DNA from: Theocolax elegans
Lineage: Eukaryota > Arthropoda > Insecta > Hymenoptera > Cerocephalidae
Assembly (NCBI GenBank): GCA_026168455.1
Contig: CM047426.1
Location: 42,240,307 to 42,304,306 of the forward strand
DNA: 64,000 bases
Reading direction: 5' to 3'
In this document: positions 10,919 through 22,137 of the stretch, piece by piece
Position numbering within the stretch: the stretch's first letter is position 1
Layout of the letters: each line of letters opens with the position of its first letter
Program-made: the position numbers and the translations under genes
The notes under the pieces: model-generated
What the model was told of the DNA's origin: nothing
What the model saw: the letters and a program-made list of their open reading frames with translations, nothing else
Database searches by the model: none

Positions 10919-11720
10919 ATGTCCATAGGGAGTAAAATAGGAAATTATTTCCGAGATGAAAGTTGCTGCCTAACTATTAGTGAGGGCAGCAATTCATACA
11001 TGGGAATATTCGCCATTTGCTTCCGTAATGCAAATAAAATTTTTCACCCTGATCATTCAAAAACTTACATTTTGCAACAATATTTTTTTTTCTTTCTAAC
11101 TATAATTCAATATTGTAAATTTTTTTGATATATTCAATTTAATGTAATAAATTTAAGTTAGTATTGGTAGAAAAAAGCTAAACTAAGTATTACAAAAAGG
11201 TTAGTCTACGATCAATAATATGTATCTACGATTAATAAAATGAGTTTACGGGCAATAAACTATGTCTACGGGGAGTAAAGTGATCGAAGGAATCAAATGC
11301 AATTTTATTTTACGTGTAGAGGTTAATAAACTACAGTTTTTAGATGATCAGGGTGAAAAATTATTTGCATAAATAACTATTTTACCCGGTCGGACTGCAA
11401 AGTATACTTTATTGACCTCTTTACAGAGAGTCAAAATTTATTTTATTCCCTCTGAACGTAAAGTACTTCATTGTCCGATAAATTTACTTTATTCCCTTTA
11501 AATTCACTTATAACCAGGTAAATTTACTCTACGCCCTGTTAGTTTCATTTCTTGTCAAAAAAATTTCTATTTTGTAGTCAGGCTGAAAAGTCTTATATGC
11601 CCGTCGGGAGTAATTGGTAGTTACTCTCTTACGCGATTTTCTGCCCTCGCTATAGTTGGGCATCAAACTTTGCTACGGGAATAAAGACCAATTTTACTCC
11701 ACGATGCATGAATAAATAGC
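10919..11720. repeat. Region of recurring short motif, both strands
   Basis: A motif close to CTACGGGGAATAAAG recurs many times in both orientations. At 11205-11284 it forms four exact-period 20-bp units (TCTACGATCAATAATATGTA and variants). An inverted pair ATTTTTCACCCTGATCA (about 11040) and TGATCAGGGTGAAAAATT (about 11344) brackets the densest part. A related block lies at 63790-63905. It looks like a decayed repetitive element; no coding sequence is supported. Confidence 0.55.
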
Positions 11721-11751
11721 CTACGGGGATACATGATCAAAATTGATATTA

Positions 11752-11947
11752 TTGCATTCGTAGCTTATGTGGTTATATCATACGTTTATTTTGTTGCATT
11801 TCTCGCTAGCAGGGTATTATGAAATATTATTTTTATTGTATTTATAACTCACGGGGTAATATGCGTCAGTCATTCTATTGCACATATAGCTCGCGAGGTA
11901 ATATAAGTCATTATTTCGTTCCATTTCTTGCTTATAGTATAATATGG
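11752..11947. repeat. 42-bp tandem array, more than four degenerate units
   Basis: Units of exactly 42 bp start at 11752, 11794, 11836 and 11878, with a partial one at 11920 and weaker ones before 11752. Typical unit: TTGYATTTMTMRCTCRCGGG then GTAATAT.. Units are about 60-70% alike by eye. Confidence 0.7.
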
Positions 11948-11967
11948 TAATAGTACATTACGATGCA

Positions 11968-12425
11968 AGTGCGCAAAATAGGTCATCCCCATACGAGTCG
12001 GATTTGCCGCCCGAGCGAAGCGAGGGTGGCGAAAAGACAAGTGTGGGAGTCACCTATGCGCACGTGTATCGTATACTATTTTTCCTAACGAATTGCGCAA
12101 AGATTTCATTTTGTGCTGACATTTGAGCGAGCAAGATAGTACAATGCTGCAATAGTAGGCAAAATAAAATTTTCTCGTAACAGTATGCACAATTATAAGA
12201 AAAAAAGTTATTTCACCCCGAATCGATGTTTGCATCCGAGCGAAGCGTGGGTGAAAAGGTGGTACGGGGTTGAAATCACTTTGCCTCTGATAATTTTCAG
12301 CACTACTGCAGGAATATTTTATTTTGCCTACTATTGCAGCAATTTACTATCTCGCTCGCTCAAATGTTAGCACAAAATGAAATCTTTTCTTAATGAAATC
12401 TCGGGAAAGTATTATTTTGCGCACT
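11968..12425. repeat. Fold-back repeat F
   Basis: Outer ends GTGCGCAAAATA and TATTTTGCGCAC are inverted. Inner arms at about 12104-12170 and 12322-12390 are inverted copies (GATTTCATTTTGTGCTGACA.. against its complement), both containing GCTCGCTC/GAGCGAGC. The centre is not palindromic. Two GAGCGAAGCG motifs lie inside. Confidence 0.65.
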
Positions 12426-12432
12426 TACACGC

Positions 12433-13029
12433 GTGTCAAAGTATTTATTCAATAATGAAACATTTTATTCATAAATTTTTTAAGCTTATTTTTTAACGCA
12501 CTACTGCTATCATACGAAAAGATAAAGGGGGGACGATTAAGCCCCTCCGTCACCACAACAAGTAAGGTATTTCCAACACGAAAGATTGTTTATATGTCCC
12601 CGTCGTGAAAAATATCTACGGCGGGAGGTATTTCTTCAATCCCGTTACCACTTCTTGAGATAGAAGAAGTCGCGTCGGAGGTGAAGGTGCATTGCCAAAC
12701 TTAACATTTTTGCACAATAATATAAAAGATGAATTTACAGAACGGTTAGAAAAGCAGAAGTAAGCTGGAGCTTACGTTAAGTAGGAAAAAGAGGTAGGCT
12801 AACAAAACCTACTTATCTTTGTAGGATGGTTAAAATTAATGAAGACGATATGAAAAGTGGATCAGATATGAGGTTGAGAGAAAAGAGAGAAGGAGCGATA
12901 TGCCTTCGAGAAGCAATTGATTATAGGAGGCGGACAGAAAGTCCCTAGATCGAGCATGTTTGATTTAGGGATTATACTCGTATTTACCGAGATTGTTTAT
13001 TAGAGTGTATTAGGCCTCCTATTGATGTT
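12433..13029. other. Intergenic stretch, no feature recognised
   Basis: Mixed sequence with a GC-richer part at about 12530-12710. On the minus strand it would be the expected position of the LINE 3' part, but no RT thumb, 3' UTR repeat or poly(A) is recognisable. Confidence 0.4.
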
Positions 13030-15060
13030 TTACTGAAGTTAGGTGGATTTAGGTCTGTAGTTTGAGAAGTTTTTAGAAAACATTATTGCTTCGGATTTAG
13101 TCGCGTTGATTTTAATTTTTAATTTACTGCAGAATTGATGAATGTCATTAAGCACGTTGTTAAGTAATTTTACGATTTTTTCGTTACTTCGCGAGGTCGC
13201 GTATATTACCGCATAGATACCGACATTTACTTTGTCATTCGAGGGTAGGTCGTTAATGTAAATAAAACAGAGCAGAGGTCCCAGCAGACTGCCCTGAGGG
13301 ACTCCGGCTTTTATAGGAAAGTTGCGAGAATTTGCGTCGTTTAATTTAAATTTGTAACTGTGGTTGTTTAATTAAGAAACTAAAGTTCCGAGTAATGTCT
13401 TTCTCTCCGAGCCAGTCTAAACCCAAATTGTTTCTGTCTGATCGATAGGCAGTCAGTCATGTTGTACTGTATTCTGTTAATAAGCTTGAATGTCTTGCTA
13501 AATGTGTTGAGGCTAATCAGTCTGTAGCTAGTCGGTAGGGTCGGGTTTTTACCTTGCGTAAATACCAATGCGGTCGCCGTTTTTCAGATGTCTGAGAAAA
13601 ATGCGTTTAATGCATAAGTTAAGTATGTAGATTAAATGCGTTAATATTTTAATTGGTAATTTTTTCCAAATGTAGTTACTTATTGTATCCAGACCGGGAG
13701 CTTTATTATTTTTCACGCGTTTAAGATATTTTTTAAATTCGAACGGAATTACTGATGTAATTGGGTTAGAATCATTATTAGAATTATCGAGAAAATTTAA
13801 AACTATTTTATCGGTTTCTGTAGTAAAATTATGATTGTTAGAAGGCATTTTATGCGGTGCAAAGGTTTTCGCGAAGTTTTTGGCTAGTTGGTTAGCTTTA
13901 TCGTCTGGTGAAAAATATTTAAGGTGGTTATTTGAAAATTTTAAAGGCTTTGATCATTCTCCTAATCTATTATCTTTAATGTTTAGAGATTTTTCTTTGT
14001 TCTTTCATTATTCGCATTCAACGTTTTTTATTTTGTTGTCTATTATGTGTCGAATTGAATTAATATGGAATCTTTTACGGCTTTTGCGGATACGTTTCTA
14101 TGTTTTATTAATTTAATTATTTCGTCTGGTAATGCAGGATGATCGGTTTTATTTCCGTTTAACGGTGTAGAAATTTCTATTGCTTCGTGAATGGTTTACA
14201 TTAGGTCGGTGATAGCTGAGTCTATTTCATCTTTTGTGTCTATGTCTTGCAATGTAGGGATGTTTTCGTTAAAGTAATTATTAAATGTCTCCCAGTTAGT
14301 TTTTGCAAAATTGTATTTAATTTTTGTATGTTGTAAATTATTAATAAGTTGATAGTTATGTATATGGGGCAGTGGTCTGAGTTTAAATCGAAATCATGAT
14401 ATCTATTATATCGAGTTTGTATTTTCTGTAGTAAAGAATGTTTGTGAAGCTTGTTGGGGCGTAAATGTAAAGTTGTTTATTAATGCAATATTTACTAATT
14501 TGACTTTTATATGTTTAGCGTTACAGTCACCGGCGGCTATTACTATGCCGGCTGTTTTAAAGATTTTACCATTATCGCTCTTATTGAATTTAACTATACG
14601 TGAGTTAAAAGTTCCCATTATCGCGATTCCAGTTCCGCGGGTTTTCATTTTAATTGCTGTTGCTTCTAAGTTTTCGATATTTAAAGATATATTATAAAGC
14701 TGTTTTTAACTATAACCGCAGTGCCTCGACTTTTGTTATTTTCACAAAGTGTGAAGTTTCGTAGATTAAATATGTTGTTTTATAAAAGCGTTTCATCAAG
14801 TAGGCAAATCTCAATGTCTTTTTTTTTATTTATAACATGAAACCCTGCTTGTGCGAAAATTAAAAAATGAAGCGGGCGTTCAGAATACGAGTCTGACGCC
14901 CTAATCGACGGAGGCATCGCAGGCCTCGTCAAAATTTTCTTGTGTAGCAATGTCTAGTCGACCGTTAGCGTTCCAAGCACAAATGATTAGTTCGTTATTT
15001 TGTGTATTATTGATGGTTCAGCTTTTTGTTTTTGAGTTATTTACACTACTTGGATGTACG
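13030..15060 (-). pseudogene. LINE ORF2: endonuclease and reverse transcriptase
   Basis: The endonuclease begins at about 14995 with ICAWNANGR (normally WNANGL), then DIEICLLDE near 14800, GDCNAKH near 14530 and NSDHCPI near 14375, all EEP-nuclease landmarks. The RT follows: KAPGLDTIS (about 13700), LPTSYRLISL (about 13520), FGFRLARRE (about 13420) and VPQGSLLGPLL (about 13300). The catalytic YADD is replaced by YAVI near 13225, and the segment between FGFR and VPQG is shortened. It nicks DNA and copies RNA in intact relatives; this copy is dead. Confidence 0.75.
14862..14930 (-). repeat. SINE copy 3, head fragment
   Basis: On the minus strand GGCCTGCGATGCCTCCG..GGGCGTCAGACTCGTATTCT matches the tRNA-like head of the SINEs at 1697 and 17199. 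The body is lost. It interrupts the LINE endonuclease. No clean target duplication is visible. Confidence 0.65.
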
Positions 15061-15264
15061 CGTCGTTCATTGAGATTGATCGCGATAAGATACTGATAGA
15101 GAGGTTGGTGGCCCCTCGCAGTATTTCTATTAGCGTAGTTGCGTCTTCGTAATTGATAGGTTTTTTTATTGTTATTATTATTATTACCGTAATTAGATTT
15201 ATTTGGCAATGTTTTAAAAATTGGGATAATAATCGGTGACTGCGTTTGAGGTTTAGCCTGTAGT

Positions 15265-15857
15265 TCAAGAAAATGAACTTATGTCGTTTAGCGGAATGTG
15301 TTTAGATTTTAAAGCGTTTTTATTGTTGCTATTGATTTTAGTGGATTTAAGAATATTACCCGCGTAAGATTGTTTAAATATTTTATAGGCTGAGCAGTTT
15401 TTGTAATCCGCGGTGTGGTCGCCTCCACAATTTGTGCATTTTAGGTGTTCCTTATAGTGGGGTTTAGTACACGCGGCGGTGTCCTGATTCTTTCCACACT
15501 TAACACATTGAGCATGGTAGACCCGTGACACGTGGTTATAACGTTGGCATTTAAAACATTGTACCAGTCGTTTAGGTGTTGCCTATGGTTCAATTTTAAT
15601 TTTTAAGAAAGCGATTGTTTTTAACTGTATAATATATTTAATATTAATGTGACTATGAAAAGAGGGAGCGGGGTAGCAGTTTTCCCGCTTTTCTCTTCAT
15701 TCGCTCTAGTTGGTCCGCGATTTCGTCGGTGGCCATTGAAATGGCTAGGCTCCTGATGATGAATTTGGAGATTTAAAAAGAAATTATTAAAACTTTTCGG
15801 GTCCAATTCCTGGAGGAACGTTCGGTAGTCCTCCATGGTTGAAACCCGGGCGGACAT
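15265..15857 (-). pseudogene. LINE ORF1 (gag-like RNA-binding protein)
   Basis: Typical insect LINE gag arrangement: LVQCFKCQRYNH near 15560 (first knuckle, in which the last Cys is replaced by Tyr), then CVKCGKNQDTAACTK and CTNCGGDHTADYKNC (about 15505-15400). The upstream frame 15857-15621 (MSARVSTMEDYRTF) is the N-terminal side, joined only through a stop and frame change. In intact elements ORF1 binds the element RNA. Confidence 0.7.
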
Positions 15858-16329
15858 GAAGTTATCTCGGAGTTTATAAACTATTTTTTTTTTTATTATT
15901 TTTTATTTATTAACTCCAGACATTACAATATTTACAATATCTACCGCGCTAAATTTTAGTTTTTTAACCTTTTAAGGACGGGACTGGTCAATATATCGAC
16001 CACTTTGGTATCATATTATTTTGGAATTGTTTCGGGGGTAATATTATATGTTGAATACAGGAAACATAGTGTTATCATTCTAAAAAGTATATTTGACCTT
16101 GAAATAGAGATTTCAAGGTCAAATTTTTTGTTCGGTATTTCGACTTGAAAATTGGTGTACCAACGTATTTTAATGCTTTGAATACGTAACAAATAGTTAT
16201 TTTTTCTTGCGGAAGATTTTTTATTAATAATATGTTTATTATTTCATCATTCTCTTTATTTACTAAGTTGGCAAAAAAATACAAGCAATTATTTTTGATA
16301 AAAAGGCTGATATTGAAACTTGAAGTAGT

Positions 16330-18002
16330 GGCGAGTCTGAACCTGAAATACAAGATTTAGAGATTATGATGAGACTCAAATTTTTGAAAATGCGTATTTT
16401 TATCCATCAATCAAAGATTTTCAAGGCTCTTCTAAAATAAATCCTAGCATCTCTGTATCGGGGAATAAAGCAATCAATTACTTTAAATACTTTTTTTGAT
16501 TCCTCTCTGATTGAAAGAATTATAGATGAGACGAATCGCTATGAAAGTCAGAATCATGAAGATCGGCAATCCCATCAGAAAACTTGGTCTCCTCTTGCAA
16601 AAGATGAATTTAAATGTTTTCTTAACCTTTCAATTCTAATGTGCCATATCCGAAAAGGTGACTTAAAAGACTATTGGTCTAAAGATCCTATACTTTATGC
16701 TTCAATTTTTGGTCAAATAATGTCTCGTGATAGGTTTCTTGCAATCTCACGTCATTTCGATTTTCATGAAGATAACTCGGAAATTGCTCACCATCCTTTA
16801 GTGAAAATAAAACCAATAATAGACTGTGTAAAAGTAAGTTCGCAGCAGCTCTTATTCCAGGCAAAAATTTGTGCACAGATGAAAGCCTAGTATTATAGTA
16901 TTATATAGGCTTCGATTCAAGTAGTATATTCCTTCGAAAAGAAATCGGTTTGGCATGAAACTTTCTGAATTAGTAGACTGTGAGACTGGATTCATTTTGG
17001 ATTTTATTGTCTACACTGGCGCTAGTACTGATTATCAGAAGTTTAATTTCGGTGTTACTGGGGATATTTTCGCTCCTTTCTTACAACCTTATTTTTACAA
17101 GGGTCATGTCATATACATAGATAACTGGTATACATCTTCTATATTAGCAGAATTTTTCCACGATTGCGATACAGAAATGTATGGCACAGTAAGTACAATT
17201 TTTTTTTAATTATTTTAACGTTGCTCTTTTTATGCTCCCAAACCGGTGCTAATCAGCGACGGAGGTCATACGATGGCTTGGTGAAGAAAGAACTTGTTGA
17301 AAATACATTCGCCAGTGGTGCTTGTATCAATCGGCCGTGCCGGGAATCGAACCAGGGACCTCCAGATTACGAGCCCGACGCCCTACCGACCGAGCCATCG
17401 CAGGTTTCGGTAAGTACAAATAGAAAAGGAATGCCAAAATTAGAAAATAAATTAGAGTGAGGTGAAGTTCAAGTGTTTGCATGCTTACAAATGTGCATGA
17501 ACCTGAGTTCTGTACCACTAGCAAAAAACACTATTAAACCAATGAGGATATTATAAAACCACGATGCATCCATGAATACAACCAAAATATGAGTGGTGTT
17601 GACAATGTAGATAGACAATTGTCTATAGCCGAAACAGTTAGAAAAACAGTGAAGTGGTACTGCAAGTTATTTTTCTATCTTATTGATCTCAGTTTATCTA
17701 ATGCTCATTCTTTATATAAAATGAAAAATGAAGGACCAATGCCCTTTCCTTCATTCCGAATATCGGTTGTTAGATCATTATTGAAATTGGATAATACTAA
17801 TGATAGCATTTCTCGTCTTGTTAGACCTTCTACACGATTAGTTGGTCGTCATTTTCCAAGGTTTTCTACAAGTCGAAGATGTCACTTGTGTGCTTTACGT
17901 AAAATTACTAGTCGAACAAAATACATGTGCTCTGAGTGTGATATTCTTTTATGCGTAGCTCCATGTTTTAAAGAATATCACACAAAAGAGATATTACCAT
18001 AA
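16330..18002 (+). pseudogene. piggyBac transposase (DDE_Tnp_1_7), broken
   Basis: The N-terminal part shows AKDEFKCFLNLSILM and RKGDLKDYWS. CTDES (Asp at 16878) is the first catalytic site, NRFGMKLSELVD follows, YIDNWYTS (Asp at 17120) is the second, and MSGVDNVDRQ (Asp at 17601) the third. The C-terminus is a cysteine-rich domain (CHLC..CSEC..CFKEYH, about 17881-17970) that binds transposon ends in relatives. Frameshifts near 16500 and 16830, another near 16920, and a SINE at 17199 inactivate it. Confidence 0.85.
17199..17409 (-). repeat. tRNA-derived SINE, copy 2, with 10-bp target duplication
   Basis: Minus-strand SINE with tRNA-like head (B box GGTTCGATTCCCGG), body and A-rich tail, flanked by perfect GTAAGTACAA at 17189-17198 and 17410-17419. 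It splits the piggyBac transposase between the second and third catalytic Asp. It is very similar to the copy at 1697-1908. Confidence 0.87.
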
Positions 18003-18484
18003 AGTCAAATATTTTGAGGTGAGAGGCAAGGGGACTCACGGAAATCAAGCACCTCAAAGGGGTCAAATTTTCGCCACATCCACGCAGTTAATTCTGGGAC
18101 ATGATTCTGATTAAGTGCGAAAACTAATATATTTTTTCATAATACATCAGTGATAAAAATGCATGTTATGCATATCATTTTTCGACTAAAATACTACAAG
18201 TAATGAAGTTGACCTTGAAATACAATTTTCAAGGTCAAGGATGTTTCCTGAACATTTTTTGATATTTTTTTCGTATTCAGCGCATCCAAATACGTCCAAA
18301 AGCATTCCTAACTCGCCAAATTAAATTTTTAACATTAGACTTTACGTTCCAGACGGGAGTGGTCAATATATCGACCACCAATTTTTTTAGGCACTCCACG
18401 TGACATATGTTTTCATTTTATGCATAAATATTGTGTAAAAAAAGTTGAATTTCAACGTCAAAATCCTCGTTCTTAAGAGGTTAA

Positions 18485-19238
18485 TAATAGACTAGCAAAT
18501 ATACTCGCTCGCTCGGGCTCGCTCGATTAAATGTTTCACGAATTCATTGAATATTGAAGTAATATTTAAAATCAAATTTATAAAATTTTTTTACACATGT
18601 GTTACTAAACCATTAAATATATTAAAAGGGGGAACATCTAATTATTATTCATTGAGCAACAAAACTTACACATTTAAAATTATTAAAAATGTATATACCT
18701 TAAAAAATGTGTAACTTAAGAAACGAATATATAAATAATTATTATTAACTGTTAAAACAATTAAAAAAAATTTTATTTAAAGAAGCAAGATAGACATTGT
18801 TTGCGAGATCGAATTACTAAGGTATGATAATTTTTGTTTAGTCTCATTTATTTTATAATAACTATTAATTCACTGATTTTTATTATTACAGTTGCAGATA
18901 CTGGTCAATTTATTCGAAAATTGTAAGCATCGTTAGATTATTACTCAAAATTTATCGTTCAAAGCAAAACAATTTGAGAATATTGTTCCTTAAAAAAGCA
19001 ACTTTGTAAATATTGGAATTCTTAAATTTGAATTACTAAATTTTCTATTTCGTTTTAGAGTGGTTGTGAATAAAGAAATGAATGTATAAATAAAATATAA
19101 TATTCAAATAGCATTGATAAGACAATATTCATAGAACTGTTTAAATTTTATTTTGATAATAAAAAAACATACATTTATGATTACATTTAATTATTTTTGG
19201 CTATTTTCAAAAAATTGTATCAACAAATTCAATTATAG
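18485..19238. other. AT-rich sequence, no gene
   Basis: Contains a short GCTCG-rich run near 18503-18530 and otherwise stop-filled A/T sequence. Part of it may be the decayed upstream portion of the Penelope-like element, but no RT motif is recognisable. Confidence 0.45.
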
Positions 19239-19925
19239 ATCAAATCAAATCATACTATTCAACAAAAACGAAACATAATTTATAACTTAGTAGACAGAGC
19301 AATTATCTTATCTCATCAACAATTTCACAAACAAAATATGATTGTTAGAAACTTATTAAAAACGAATAACTATCCCGATAATTTCACGAATTTGGCAATT
19401 AAAAACAGACTACGCAAAATTAAATTCACAGGCACAAGCGAAACAAGAAAACAGCTTCCAATTTGCACTATATCATTACCTTATAATCAAGAGTTTTTTA
19501 ATAAATGTTCAAACATGTTAAAAAAATTTAACATTAACACAATTCCATTAATTAATCACAAATTTAATATTATAATAAAATTAGGCAAAGACTCAACTGA
19601 AAAATGGGATATGACAGGGGTAGTATACAAATTTAATTGTAAAAAATGCCCGGCAACTTACATCGGAGAAACTAAACGCTGCCTAAAAAACAGAATTAAA
19701 GAACACCAGAAAAATAAAAATCCGGAAGCTGTTGTTACTGCACATATTGTTAAAAATGCGGATCATGAGTTCGATTGGAACAATGTAAAAATATTAGATA
19801 GAGAGTCATCCTACAAAAAACGAATTATTTCAGAAATGTTACACATTAATTATTATAATTCGACTATCAATAGAAAAGAAGACGTACAATATTTAAACCG
19901 ACAATATAAAAGTATTATGATGTGA
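19239..19925 (+). CDS. Penelope-like element C-terminus with GIY-YIG endonuclease (5'-truncated)
   Basis: The frame is open from 19239 (after a TAG) to 19925 without a break. The start of the native protein lies upstream and is lost. HTIQQKRNIIYNLVDRAIIL resembles the post-RT linker of Penelope-like proteins. GVVYKFNC..TYIGETKRCLKNRIKEH is the GIY-YIG core with its Arg, and SSYKKRIISEMLH carries the conserved Glu. The nuclease cuts target DNA for the element's reverse transcriptase. The RT itself is missing. Confidence 0.82.
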   Translation: MKSNHTIQQKRNIIYNLVDRAIILSHQQFHKQNMIVRNLLKTNNYPDNFTNLAIKNRLRKIKFTGTSETRKQLPICTISLPYNQEFFNKCSNMLKKFNINTIPLINHKFNIIIKLGKDSTEKWDMTGVVYKFNCKKCPATYIGETKRCLKNRIKEHQKNKNPEAVVTAHIVKNADHEFDWNNVKILDRESSYKKRIISEMLHINYYNSTINRKEDVQYLNRQYKSIMM

Positions 19926-20198
19926 TTTAAAGAGACTATTTATATCCGAGTATTTCTAAGAAATTGACTTTTAATTTGTAAACATACATACACATATACT
20001 CGCAGACACTTGTTTTGTTTTGTATAAATTCGCTCGATTTCGCATACTCTTGTTATTCGACGACGCCTTTCTGGGCTTATTACATCTACGTTTCAGTGTA
20101 TCAATGGTAATATTTTCTTCCGTTAATTTATTCAATATTTCGTCCGTTAATTTGTAATTATTAAAATTGTTATTTTGTGCTCAATAAATTTATAGTAC

Positions 20199-20245
20199 CT
20201 GAAGAGGTCTGCAAATCACGCAGACGAAACGTTGTACAACTAAAT
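20199..20245 (+). ncRNA. Hammerhead-ribozyme-like motif of a Penelope-like element
   Basis: CTGAAGA (20199-20205) is followed by a 6-bp stem (GTCTGC 20207-20212 with GCAGAC 20220-20225), GAAA (20226-20229), then GTTG/CAAC. This order fits the CUGANGA-stem II-GAAA core of hammerheads reported in Penelope-like retroelements, located 3' of the ORF as expected. One extra G (20206) before stem II and an unclear stem I lower certainty. Confidence 0.5.
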
Positions 20246-20289
20246 TTAAATAAATAGTGTTTATTTATTTAAAAAACTGACCCTCGACA

Positions 20290-21207
20290 TCGATTCCTTT
20301 TAATAATTAACAATGGAGGGTGAAATCAACAAGATCAACAATTTTAATACATTTCCATTAAACAAAGTTACCAAATTATTCCATTAGGTCCATACTACTA
20401 ATTTATTACAAAAAAAAATACATTGGAAGGTGTTTTTTAGGGGGTGGAAGGTAAAACGTGGAAGGAAACGAGACGACTTTATCACTTTATTATAATAAGG
20501 TTTATAGGATTTTGTAGAAAAAGTTAAGCTTAACGCATTAAACGTTTACTAGAGTGATCTTAACCTATTTTTCTTCGGCGGAAATGTCGGATACTAAAAA
20601 AAATTGGTACTGTCTGGTAGTAGTACTATGTTGCTAGTTTCAGTGATCAGAATTGTTAAGTCTGATTGTGCGTCCAGGGGTGTTTTCGACTGCGAGGCTC
20701 CTTAAAACCTTCGTTATCCATATTAAGAACTGTGTCGATTAAGGACTCAGCGGTGAAAGCGAGTTTGTTCAGTACCCATAATGGCGCACAATGGGATGAG
20801 AGTTGGATTATAATAGTAAATATTATAATAAAAAATAGAGCCAGGTTTCCACCTGTTATTGAGAATCTGATAAATCAAGAGTCAATAGAAATAATTTTCT
20901 GTACATTGAGAATAGATATTTTCACTACGAAGGTTCGAAGAGAACTCTTGATAAATCGCAATGCGATTACATGAATTAAAGTCGCATAAATAATAGTATT
21001 ATAATTAAAATGAAACTGTTTCTCATCTCGATTATTGGTTGGTAATTTAACTTAATGTGATTTGATTGAATAGGCCAAGAGCGATATACTTTTTACGGGA
21101 GCATCCAAGAAAGAGTCGCTACGGAGCCTTATTCGCGCTAAAGACGCTCTGTTTATCTTGCTGAAGAATTAACCCCTGACCCTACAAAATATTCTGAAGA
21201 CATAAAT
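20290..21207. other. Intergenic DNA, unidentified
   Basis: Moderately AT-rich. An open frame on the plus strand at 20666-20974 and an opposing one have no recognisable domain and no clear start context. I do not call a gene. Confidence 0.4.
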
Positions 21208-21925
21208 CCAAAGATTTTTTTCTCAGCTTCCGAATGATGTCATTATTTTTCTTATTAAGTCCACTATAAAGGTTGAAAAAGTGAATTGAAAATGAAAATT
21301 AAAATCGATTTTACTCAAACTGCTCCATATATAAATGGGGTATTCCACGTGAAGTGGTCCGACACAAAATTTTAAAATGCACCAAATTTTGGGTACACAT
21401 TGCAAATGTTTTTCAGAATACAGAAAAAAAATTTTAGGTACTCGAATCTATTTTCTCAAAAGTTATTCTAACCTCAAAAAGTGAATTTTACCAAGTTTTT
21501 TTTCACATCAGCTGATTCACCGCTGTTTAACTCAAAATCTATCAACTTTTACTATAGAACATTATATGTAACATTCGTTGCTAATTATGTATAGAATTTA
21601 TTCTTCTGGGTTTCTAATTTCTAATCCCAAAGTCAATGTTATACAAACTACATGTCAATATTCATCTTAAAAAAAGTGTAAGTGCGCCACAATTGAATTT
21701 TTTATACGAGAGTCTATAAGAAAGCTTGAAGCAATACCTTTCAAATGGTCTGTAGCATTTTTGTGGCCTTCAATTCTGTAAAAAGTTATGATTTAAAAGT
21801 TTGAGTAAAATCGATTTTAATTTTCATTTTCAATTCACTTTTTCAACCTTTAAAATGGACTTAATAAGAAAAATTATGACATTATTCGAAGGCTGAAAAA
21901 AAATCTCACTCTCTAAATTTTGAAG
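21208..21925. repeat. Palindrome-related element B (rearranged)
   Basis: An inverted pair, 21225-21320 against 21803-21905, shares GAATTGAAAATGAAAATTAA. Between them, at 21337, lies GGGGTATTCCACGTGAAGTGG preceded by ATATATAAAT, an end sequence related to families A and C. The matching far end is absent, so this is a partial or rearranged copy. Confidence 0.6.
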
Positions 21926-22137
21926 AAATTTTTTAACTTTTCAGAATAGTAATCTAAACAATGACTCTGTCTTGAACTCCAGCCCCTTCGTATCCCTACC
22001 AGCCTGGTCGTAGCGCCTGCTTGTTATTCTTATTTGCTACCGATAACGCGCCACCTCGCGGTGTCGGTACTACTGGCATCTTTGACAAGTGGATTAACTC
22101 CATTTTGTCACAACATATAATATATATATATATATAT

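Larger units (their letters stand above)
13030..15900 (-). mobile_element. Jockey-like non-LTR retrotransposon (LINE), decayed
   Basis: Reading on the minus strand from 15900 down, the order is gag-like ORF1 with CCHC knuckles, apurinic-type endonuclease, then reverse transcriptase, as in Jockey-clade LINEs. Frames are broken repeatedly and a SINE fragment sits in the endonuclease. RT homology stops near 13030, so the 3' end is missing or unrecognisable. Confidence 0.75.
15968..18480 (+). mobile_element. piggyBac transposon with TTAA target duplications
   Basis: TTAA at 15964-15967 and 18481-18484 flank inverted ends CCTTTTAAGGACG and (complement) CCTCTTAAGAACG. Subterminal palindromes occur on both sides: TGGTCAATATATCGACCA at 15985-16002 and 18360-18377, and a 30-bp hairpin built on TTGACCTTGAAA at 16093-16122 and 18209-18238. 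The element is 2.5 kb, or about 2.3 kb without the SINE that splits it. It lies just upstream (on the minus strand) of the LINE ORF1. Confidence 0.9.

Noticed and set aside
13835..14116. 93-codon plus-strand ORF
   Set aside because: Opposite strand of the LINE ORF2; minus-strand motifs explain the region.
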